A stretch of 64,000 bases of DNA from Oceanobacter kriegii DSM 6294. GTDB taxonomy: Bacteria; Pseudomonadota; Gammaproteobacteria; Pseudomonadales; Oceanobacteraceae. The notes under the pieces were generated by a model. That model was not told the origin of the DNA. It made no database searches and worked only from the letters and a program-made list of their open reading frames with translations. Of this stretch, positions 57,858 through 64,000 are shown in pieces. Every line of letters begins with the position of its first letter. Within the stretch, counting starts at the first letter, position 1. Position numbers and translations under genes: made by a program. The stretch is from contig NZ_AUGV01000003.1 of assembly GCF_000422845.1 (NCBI RefSeq), forward strand, positions 372,001 through 436,000. The letters are read 5' to 3'.

Positions 57858-59402
57858 ATGTCATTTGCCAGTGTGCACACCCGCGCCCAGTTGGGCGTTG
57901 AATCCCCCGAAGTTCAGGTCGAAGTTCACCTTTCCGGCGGCTTGCCGTCGCTCAGTCTGGTCGGCATGCCGGAAGCCGCCGTGCGCGAAAGCAAGGATCG
58001 CGTTCGCAGTGCCATTCTGACGTCGGGCTTCGACTTTCCCGCCAAGCGCATCACTATCAATCTGGCACCGGCCGATCTGCCCAAAGACGGTGGCCGTTTC
58101 GATCTGGCCATTGCACTGGGTATTCTGGCGGCTTCCGGGCAAGTGCCGCTCGACAGCGTTGAGGGCCATGAATTTCTGGGCGAACTTGCCTTGAACGGCG
58201 AGCTAAGAGCCATTACCGGTGCCTTGCCCAGCGCCGTACGCTGTGGTCAGGCCGGGCGGCGTCTGGTGTTGCCGGTGGGTAATGAAGCCGAGGTGTCGCT
58301 GTCGGAACAGTGTGACATGTCGACGGCCTTGTCGCTGGCACAGGTGGTGTCGTACTTGCGCGGTGACGACACCCTGCCCAAGGTGCAGGCGGAGCTAACA
58401 GATGAAGGGCGCGATGTATCCGTCGCCGACTTGCTCGATGTAAAAGGCCAGCCACAGGCAAGACGGGCGTTGGAAGTAGCCGCAGCGGGTGGCCACAACC
58501 TGCTGTTTATTGGCCCGCCGGGTACCGGCAAAACCATGCTGGCCAGCCGTTTGCCGGGTATCTTGCCGCCCATGAACGAAAGCGAGGCGCTGGAGTCGGC
58601 GGCGGTGTATTCCATTGCGGCCACTGGCTCGGACTGGCTTGATCGCTGGCGTCAGCGGCCGTTTCGGGCGCCGCATCATACCGCCTCCGGCGTTGCGCTG
58701 GTGGGCGGTGGTACCAACCCCAGACCGGGGGAAATCTCATTGGCCCATGGCGGTGTGCTGTTTCTGGATGAACTGCCGGAGTACAGCCGCAAGGTGCTGG
58801 ATGTACTGCGCGAGCCTTTGGAAAGCGGCCGTATTGTCATCAGCCGGGCGCAGCGCAGCGTGACTTTTCCGGCGCGTTTTCAGCTGGTGGCAGCGATGAA
58901 TCCGTGCCCGTGTGGCTATTTTGGCGACCCGTCCGGGCGCTGCCGCTGCAACGAAGAGCAGATTCGCCGCTATCAGGGCCAAACCTCCGGGCCTCTATTA
59001 GACCGCATCGACCTGCATGTCGAAGTCCCTTCGGTGCCCACCGCCATCTTGCAGCAGTCGCCACCGGGAGAATCCAGCCGTGAGGTTCAGCAACGGGTAC
59101 TGGCGGCCAGAACCCGGCAACTCGACCGGCAGGGCTGCACCAATGCAGAACTGGCAGGCCAACAGCGCGACGTCATGTGCAAGTTAAGCAGCGATGATGA
59201 GCAATGGTTCTTACGGGCGGCTGAAAAGCTCAACCTCAGTGCCCGCGGCTATCATCGGGTGGTGAAGCTGGCCCGTACCATTGCCGATCTGGCGCAATCG
59301 GCAGAGATCCAGAAGCCTCACCTGATGGAAGCCATTGGCTACCGCAGCCTTGATCGTCTGGCGCAGCAGCCGTCAGCGGCCCGAGCTCCGGTCAGTTCCT
59401 GA
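57858..59402 (+). CDS. comM: ComM/YifB Mg-chelatase-like AAA+ ATPase
   Basis: This encodes 514 residues. The N-terminal ChlI-like domain has LVGMPEAAVRESKDRVRSAI and ITINLAPADLPKDGG. The AAA core has Walker A FIGPPGTGKTMLASR, Walker B GVLFLDELPEY and a zinc-type loop CPCGYFGDPSGRCRC. The C-terminal part has SARGYHRVVKLARTIADL. ComM is a hexameric helicase that promotes branch migration when transforming DNA is integrated; it is also common in non-competent species. ATG 57858 has AAGGA upstream. It overlaps the convergent oxidoreductase gene by 11 bp. Confidence 0.94.
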   Translation: MSFASVHTRAQLGVESPEVQVEVHLSGGLPSLSLVGMPEAAVRESKDRVRSAILTSGFDFPAKRITINLAPADLPKDGGRFDLAIALGILAASGQVPLDSVEGHEFLGELALNGELRAITGALPSAVRCGQAGRRLVLPVGNEAEVSLSEQCDMSTALSLAQVVSYLRGDDTLPKVQAELTDEGRDVSVADLLDVKGQPQARRALEVAAAGGHNLLFIGPPGTGKTMLASRLPGILPPMNESEALESAAVYSIAATGSDWLDRWRQRPFRAPHHTASGVALVGGGTNPRPGEISLAHGGVLFLDELPEYSRKVLDVLREPLESGRIVISRAQRSVTFPARFQLVAAMNPCPCGYFGDPSGRCRCNEEQIRRYQGQTSGPLLDRIDLHVEVPSVPTAILQQSPPGESSREVQQRVLAARTRQLDRQGCTNAELAGQQRDVMCKLSSDDEQWFLRAAEKLNLSARGYHRVVKLARTIADLAQSAEIQKPHLMEAIGYRSLDRLAQQPSAARAPVSS

Positions 59403-60369
59403 CCGTTTGCACCAGCAGCTTGCCGCTGACCCGGCGGTTGCGTAAATCCTGCAACGCGGTGGGCAGTGACTCAAAGTCATAGCGATGCAGGGTTTCGGGT
59501 TCCAGTCGGCCTTGCTGAATATCGTGCAGCAGCGCTTCGCCCTTGTGCGTCAGGGTATACCAGGCATCGTCATCGCCATAACGGTGCAGTGCCCCAAGAG
59601 CAACTTCATGCAGCGACAGCGACAGTCCAAAGGGGTCATTGGGCCATTCTGACAGACGTCCCTGAATACACACCAAATGACCGTTAGCGCGCAACGCGGG
59701 CACCAGTTGGCGGGCTTGTTGCTCGCTGACGGCATCAATCACGGCGTGATACACCCGACCGGCCGTCAGTGCGGCTTCGACATGCTCGAAGCCGCGGTTG
59801 GCTCCCAGCGACTGCAACCGTTGCCAGTGCCGTGGGTGGCACAACACATCGACCCATAAGCCCATGGCGTGGGCAAACTGCACCAGATAATGACCAACGG
59901 CACCGCCAGCGCCAGACACCAGAATGGCGTTTTCCCGTTGCAGGGCGGCTTTGCTGATGGCTTGCCAGGCCGTCAGACCGGGGCAGGGGAAGCTGGCAGC
60001 GGTGTCAAAATCCAGATAACCCGGCAGTGCCATCAAGGCACGGGCGGCCACGGCGGTGAGTTCGGCAAAACTGCCGTCGCAGCGTAAATCCTGATGGTAG
60101 GCCACACGCTGGCCAAGCCAGTCGGGGTCGACGTTGGCACCAACGGCAATCACGGTTCCGGCGCCATCACAGCCGGGCACTTTGCCTACGTTCCAGCTGC
60201 TGCTACCCAACACTTTCCAGTCAACTGGGTTCAAACCGATGCTGTGGTTGGCCACCCACACCTCGTTGGGCTGCAAGGCTCTGGGCGTCAGGGTTTGCGA
60301 GACCAGATCGCCGGGTTGCTGGCCCTGTTGCCAGCACCAGGCACGATAATGAGAGGGTAAATTCGTCAT
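59392..60369 (-). CDS. Zinc-independent MDR-family oxidoreductase
   Basis: This encodes 325 residues. It has the quinone oxidoreductase/alcohol dehydrogenase fold: a GroES-like N-terminus with NHSIGLNPVDWKV and GCDGAGTVIAVG, then a Rossmann domain with LVSGAGGAVGHYLVQFA. The GHE and Cys clusters of zinc enzymes are missing, so it resembles zeta-crystallin-type reductases using NADPH. The substrate is unknown. It lies 24 bp downstream of the VOC gene, and both are divergent from a LysR regulator. Confidence 0.85.
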   Translation of the reverse strand: MTNLPSHYRAWCWQQGQQPGDLVSQTLTPRALQPNEVWVANHSIGLNPVDWKVLGSSSWNVGKVPGCDGAGTVIAVGANVDPDWLGQRVAYHQDLRCDGSFAELTAVAARALMALPGYLDFDTAASFPCPGLTAWQAISKAALQRENAILVSGAGGAVGHYLVQFAHAMGLWVDVLCHPRHWQRLQSLGANRGFEHVEAALTAGRVYHAVIDAVSEQQARQLVPALRANGHLVCIQGRLSEWPNDPFGLSLSLHEVALGALHRYGDDDAWYTLTHKGEALLHDIQQGRLEPETLHRYDFESLPTALQDLRNRRVSGKLLVQTVRN

Positions 60370-60393
60370 GGATGTTACGGGCTCAATATCGCG

Positions 60394-60894
60394 TTATGAC
60401 TGGTAAGCACCAGCGGAATAGGTCAGCTCGTAGCTGTGGCTGTAGATTTCCAGAATGTTGCCGAACGGATCTTCCATATACACCATGCGGTAGGGCTTTT
60501 CGCCGGGAAAGTATTCACGTACCGGCATCCGTTGCTTGCCACCTGCGGCAACAATTTTGGCCGCCAGACCTTCCACATCCGGGTCTTGCACACAGAAATG
60601 GAAGACGCTGGTTTTCCAGTATTCGAAGTTGTTGTCGGGCTTTTTGGCGTTTTTGAACTCAAAAATTTCAACGCCAACGCGATCGCCAGTAGACAGGTGG
60701 GCAATGCGGAAACTATCCCAGCCTGCGCCAAACACATCGGTGCACATCACACCAATGGCGCTGTCATCTTCGCGGATTTCGGTTGGCGGCATGATCAGGT
60801 ACCAGCCCATCACCTCGGTGTAAAAGGTCACGGCGGCGTCGAGGTCGGTGACCGACAGGCCAATATGGGAAAACGAACGCGGGTAGGTGCTCAT
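60394..60894 (-). CDS. VOC-superfamily (glyoxalase-like) protein
   Basis: This encodes 166 residues in two beta-alpha-beta-beta-beta modules. FSHIGLSVTDLDAAVTFYTEV supplies a first metal-ligand His, FHFCVQDPDVEGLAAKI a second, and YMEDPFGNILEIYSHSYE a Glu. It could be a lyase, dioxygenase or resistance protein; residues alone do not decide. GGAG lies 9 nt before the ATG. It forms an apparent operon with the MDR oxidoreductase and is divergent from lysR. Confidence 0.85.
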   Translation of the reverse strand: MSTYPRSFSHIGLSVTDLDAAVTFYTEVMGWYLIMPPTEIREDDSAIGVMCTDVFGAGWDSFRIAHLSTGDRVGVEIFEFKNAKKPDNNFEYWKTSVFHFCVQDPDVEGLAAKIVAAGGKQRMPVREYFPGEKPYRMVYMEDPFGNILEIYSHSYELTYSAGAYQS

Positions 60895-60989
60895 GGCGAA
60901 GCTCCGGGCAATGAAATGTCTGTGCAGCCTAGAAAACCCGATGCATAATGAAAACTAACGCCAAGTAATACATTGGATAAAACTTTGTA

Positions 60990-61859
60990 ATGATCAACCC
61001 TCAATGGCTGCGCTCGTTTGCCAGCGTATCGGCCCATGGCAGCTTTACTCGGGCAGCGGAGTCGCTGGACCTGACGCAGGCGGCGGTTAGCCACCACATC
61101 CGCAATCTGGAATCTGAATACGGCCAACTGCTGGTACGTTATCCCCGCCAGCTGGAACTGACTCCGGCGGGACATGCGCTGCTGCAATACCACCAGGAAC
61201 TGATCGGTGCGGAAAAACGCTTGCAGTCACGCCTGGTCGAGCAAGACGTTGGCGCCGGTGTGATCAGTATTACCAGCCCCGGCAGCATTGGCCTGACCCT
61301 CTATCCGCTGCTGCTGGATTGGCAGCAACAACATCCACAATTGGCCATCCGCTACCGTTTTGCGCCGGATGTGGATGTGATCGAAGCGGTGCTGGATAAC
61401 CGCTACGAACTGGGGCTGGTGACTCGCAAGCCGGACGATCCAAAGCTGGCTGCTGAGGCTTTCTGTGAAGAAGTGCTGGAGCTGGTGGTGCCAAAAGGGG
61501 CAAAGGTGTCGCAGTGGCAGGATCTGGTGGCGCTGGGCTTCATCGACCATCCGGACGGCTACGATATGGCCACCCGGTTGTTGGCAAGGGTGTTTCCTGG
61601 CAACGCCGGTGTGCGTTGCCTGCCAGACCGCGGTTTTGTGAATCAGGTTGGCCTGATTCTGGAACCGGTGGCCAGAGGCATGGGCTTTACCGTCTTGCCG
61701 CGTTATGCCCGTGAAGCCTTTGGCCGTCAGCAGGACATTGACGTGGTGGCACTGCCACAGCGCATTCTGGATACCCTCTGGCTGATCCATCGGGCCGAAT
61801 GGCCACTGTCAGCACGCGCTGAAGGTGCCATCAACTGGCTACGTAGCCAGATGGAATAA
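60990..61859 (+). CDS. LysR-family transcriptional regulator
   Basis: This encodes 289 residues. The N-terminal winged helix-turn-helix reads WLRSFASVSAHGSFTRAAES followed by LTQAAVSHHIRNLESEYGQ. The effector-binding domain begins about residue 88 (GVISITSPGSIGLTLYPLL). It has no clear ribosome site. It is divergent from the VOC/MDR pair with 95 bp between them, the usual layout for a LysR regulator and its targets. Confidence 0.9.
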   Translation: MINPQWLRSFASVSAHGSFTRAAESLDLTQAAVSHHIRNLESEYGQLLVRYPRQLELTPAGHALLQYHQELIGAEKRLQSRLVEQDVGAGVISITSPGSIGLTLYPLLLDWQQQHPQLAIRYRFAPDVDVIEAVLDNRYELGLVTRKPDDPKLAAEAFCEEVLELVVPKGAKVSQWQDLVALGFIDHPDGYDMATRLLARVFPGNAGVRCLPDRGFVNQVGLILEPVARGMGFTVLPRYAREAFGRQQDIDVVALPQRILDTLWLIHRAEWPLSARAEGAINWLRSQME

Positions 61860-61988
61860 CCCGTAGGCAGGACATAACAGGACATGGATGGGCGCAGATG
61901 CCCCGCCCCACCAAAGCGGCATGGCCGCCAACCCGGAATCCTCGTAGTCTGACGCTTCGGTTGTTGTTTTCTCATCGGAGCCGTTTTT

Positions 61989-63242
61989 TTGTCCAACGCC
62001 AACCTTCTGTCCCGGTCTGAACCCCCGCGGGCATCGGAACCCCGGCAGCATGATACTGAACGCTACAAAGTGATGGCGGCAGGGCTGTGTGCTCTGGTGT
62101 TGTCGCTGGGCATTGCCCGTTTTGCCTACACGCCGCTGCTGCCGGTGATGCAGCAGCAAGCGGGTTTGTCGCCGCTGGTAGCCGGTTGGTTGGCCACGTT
62201 TATTTACCTTGGTTACACCGCAGGCACCTTACTGGCGACCTTCACCAAAGACCCTCATCGCAAATTTTACCTGTACCGCCTGTGCCTGATTCTGGCCGTG
62301 CTCAGCACATTGGCCATGGGGCTCAGTAACGATCCGCTGGTGTGGTACATCAGTCGCCTGATTGGCGGCTTCAGTGGCATTGCCGGGCTGCTGCTGGCGT
62401 CCGGGCTGGCATTGAACTGGCTGATACGCACTGGCCACAAGCCCCAGCTGGGGTTGCATTTTACCGGTGCCGGGCTGGGCATTGTGGTTACCGGTGTATG
62501 CACCGGACTGATGCTGGAGCAGCTGAGCTGGGACCAGCAGTGGTTGCTGTTGGGCATCGTTGGGGTGCTGTTCTTGGTGCCAGCCTGGATCTGGATGCCT
62601 GCGCCCGCGTCGCTGGCGTCACAACCCTCGGTGGATAACCCGGCGTTTAATGCCACCAGTAAGCGCTGGATGGTACTGATGATGCTGGCCTATTTCTGTG
62701 GTGGTTGTGGTTACGTGATGGGCGCCACGTTTATTGTGGATATTCTTGAACGTCTGCCGCTGTTGAATGGCGCAGGCCCGTGGTGCTGGGTGATTGTTGG
62801 TTTGGCGGCCGCGCCGTCTACTTTCCTGTGGGACAAGGTTGCGGTGGCCATCGGCCAGATTCGGGCGTTGATTCTGGCTTATGTTCTGCAGGCTTTTTCC
62901 ATGTTGCTGCCTGCTATCAGTGACTGGGTTGCGCTGAACCTGCTGGCCGCCGTGCTGTGGGGTGGTACTTTCATTGGCATCGTGAATTTGACCCTGACAC
63001 TAGTAGGCCGGCGTTTTCCACACAATCCGGCCAGCTACATGGCGGCCGCGACGCTGGGATACAGCGTGTCGCAAATGGTGGCACCGGCCATCACCGGCTA
63101 TGTGCTGAGCATGACTGGCGAATACCGGCTGGCACTGCTGGTGTCGACGCTGGTGATGTTTGCAGGCGTTGCCGTGCTATGGCTGATTCAACAATTGCCG
63201 GAGCAACCGGTGACCCGGGCAGCTGACCCTACAAGCGATTGA
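61989..63242 (+). CDS. YbfB/YjiJ-family MFS transporter
   Basis: This encodes 417 residues with twelve predicted helices. The first helix reads LCALVLSLGIARFAYTPLLPVM, a signature of the YbfB/YjiJ group, and later segments include GGCGYVMGATFIVDIL and GRRFPHNPASYMAAATLGYS. The substrate is unknown. The start appears to be the TTG at 61989, supported by GGAG 8 nt upstream. The next in-frame ATG (about 62072) would still leave the first helix intact. Confidence 0.85.
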   Translation: MSNANLLSRSEPPRASEPRQHDTERYKVMAAGLCALVLSLGIARFAYTPLLPVMQQQAGLSPLVAGWLATFIYLGYTAGTLLATFTKDPHRKFYLYRLCLILAVLSTLAMGLSNDPLVWYISRLIGGFSGIAGLLLASGLALNWLIRTGHKPQLGLHFTGAGLGIVVTGVCTGLMLEQLSWDQQWLLLGIVGVLFLVPAWIWMPAPASLASQPSVDNPAFNATSKRWMVLMMLAYFCGGCGYVMGATFIVDILERLPLLNGAGPWCWVIVGLAAAPSTFLWDKVAVAIGQIRALILAYVLQAFSMLLPAISDWVALNLLAAVLWGGTFIGIVNLTLTLVGRRFPHNPASYMAAATLGYSVSQMVAPAITGYVLSMTGEYRLALLVSTLVMFAGVAVLWLIQQLPEQPVTRAADPTSD

Positions 63243-63314
63243 CCGCACTGGCTGGTAAATCGACCGATTTGAACCACACTTTGCAGTAGTGGGTTTATCG
63301 GGAGAGCACCGCGT

Positions 63315-63512
63315 ATGGCGACTGATCGCAAAAAAGCCATCAAGCGCAAAAATGCCTGGGCGGCGGTGGGCCGTTTCTTTGGTTTGCTGATTCTGTTGGG
63401 AGTGATCGGAGCGGGTGTGTACGCCTTGCTGCAATACCACAATGGCAAAACCGGCCAGTACCAGAACGAACTGTTCTTTGGTGACATGCCGGAAGAAGAG
63501 GACGGCCGCTAA
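63315..63512 (+). CDS. Small single-helix membrane protein, unknown
   Basis: This encodes 65 residues. A basic N-terminus (ATDRKKAIKRKNAW) is followed by one membrane helix (VGRFFGLLILLGVIGAGVYALL) and an acidic tail ending DMPEEEDGR. The charge pattern predicts the N-terminus inside. GGGAG lies 9 nt before the ATG, so it is likely translated. I recognise no family. Confidence 0.65.
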   Translation: MATDRKKAIKRKNAWAAVGRFFGLLILLGVIGAGVYALLQYHNGKTGQYQNELFFGDMPEEEDGR

Positions 63513-63560
63513 TCGTAGGCTGTGGATAACTGTTGGGCGCAGGTTTTCCTACTCACCGCA

Positions 63561-63584
63561 AGGATGGTGCGCTTGCGCCCATCA
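63561..63584. repeat. 24-nt palindromic repeat, second copy
   Basis: This is an exact inverted copy of 32474-32497: arms GGATGGTGCGC and GCGCCCATC form a hairpin. It lies in the 209-bp spacer between the small membrane protein and rep. Confidence 0.75.
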
Positions 63585-63721
63585 GGCCTGCTTTGCGGTG
63601 GCCCAAAGACCCGTCGTGCAATCCTTTTTGAACAACTCTGACAATGGCATTTTTGCAATTGCCACACTGAAATTCACACACCTCTGAGCTAGAATGCCCG
63701 GCCAGTTCAGAGGAAGCGCCC

Positions 63722-64000
63722 GTGGTCGATTTATCCCATCTAAACCCCCGTCAAAAAGAAGCCGCCAAATACATCGATGGCCCCTTGCTGGTACTGGCGG
63801 GTGCGGGTTCGGGCAAGACCTCGGTAATTACCCGCAAGATCGCCTACCTGATTGAATCCTGTGGCATCAAATCCCACCACATTGCGGCGGTAACCTTTAC
63901 CAACAAGGCCGCCCGCGAGATGAAGGAGCGGGTTAGCTCGCTGGTGGGCAAGGGCGGTGCCCGTGGCCTGACGGTATCGACCTTCCACAACCTCGGCCTC
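63722..64000 (+). CDS. rep: ATP-dependent DNA helicase Rep, partial (5' end)
   Basis: 93 N-terminal residues are visible before the window ends. [20 protein letters not shown] leads into Walker [20 protein letters not shown] (motif I), then motif Ia [17 protein letters not shown] and STFHNLGL. This is closer to Rep than UvrD ([20 protein letters not shown] in E. coli Rep). Rep clears proteins ahead of replication forks with 3'-5' polarity. The start is GTG 63722 with AGAGGAAG upstream. Confidence 0.9.
   Translation, partial: MVDLSHLNPRQKEAAKYIDGPLLVLAGAGSGKTSVITRKIAYLIESCGIKSHHIAAVTFTNKAAREMKERVSSLVGKGGARGLTVSTFHNLGL

Overview
This window looks like chromosome from a marine-type gammaproteobacterium of the Oceanospirillales/Pseudomonadales group. 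The basis is gene content and order: polA-engB-cytochrome c5-cytochrome c4-dsbA-diguanylate cyclase resembles the Pseudomonas order, and nudE/yrfG-hslR-hslO-pckA resembles the enteric order without igaA. An Rsd/AlgQ family protein, a TPP-riboswitch thiamine locus and a QorB/HxlR pair also fit. The genus is an inference and was not tested by any search. Coding density is high. I see no prophage, CRISPR array, rRNA operon or complete insertion sequence.

Layout. 1-4 kb: a WD40-like lipoprotein (partial), rsd, dsbB, an orphan FliL-like periplasmic protein and gshA. 4.2-6.8 kb: a three-gene accessory cluster (LysM protein, an AT-rich membrane protein with an HHEL motif, a TPR membrane protein) that I cannot assign. 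6.9-18.8 kb: tex, an SPFH protein, pckA, the hslO-hslR-yrfG operon, nudE, a hybrid histidine kinase and lrgAB, with a tRNA-Leu(UAG) directly upstream of lrgA. 19-24.7 kb: an AI-2E-type permease, a CpxRA-like pair, a short malic enzyme and htpX. 24.9-29.2 kb: a TPP riboswitch followed by a TonB receptor, a YkoF-like protein, PnuT and a ThiK-like kinase, read as one thiamine salvage operon. 29.2-37.4 kb: a DUF2782 protein, polA, engB, two cytochromes c, dsbA and a GGDEF protein. 37.6-42.6 kb: glmS, whose 3' end is duplicated 1 kb downstream around a single UPF0126 gene, then a nitronate monooxygenase and an EamA exporter. 42.7-50 kb: an AraC regulator, a porin with a CRP-like site, and an aspartate/asparagine catabolic group (AGCS symporter, aspA, ansA) divergent from an XRE regulator. 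50-52 kb: a repeat-rich spacer, then the HxlR/QorB pair. 52-57.7 kb: two tandem subtilisin-like lipoproteins. 57.8-64 kb: comM, an oxidoreductase, a VOC protein, LysR, an MFS carrier, a small membrane protein and the start of rep.

Functional links. DsbA (34.96 kb) and DsbB (1.24 kb) would form the periplasmic disulfide relay. PckA, the malic enzyme, AspA and AnsA all feed the C4/C3 node. The best-supported regulated unit is the thiamine operon. The regions most worth a closer look are the LysM/HHEL/TPR cluster, the glmS-tail duplication at an attTn7-type position, the twin S8 lipoproteases with an N-terminal PPC-like region ahead of the prodomain, and several intergenic repeat families.
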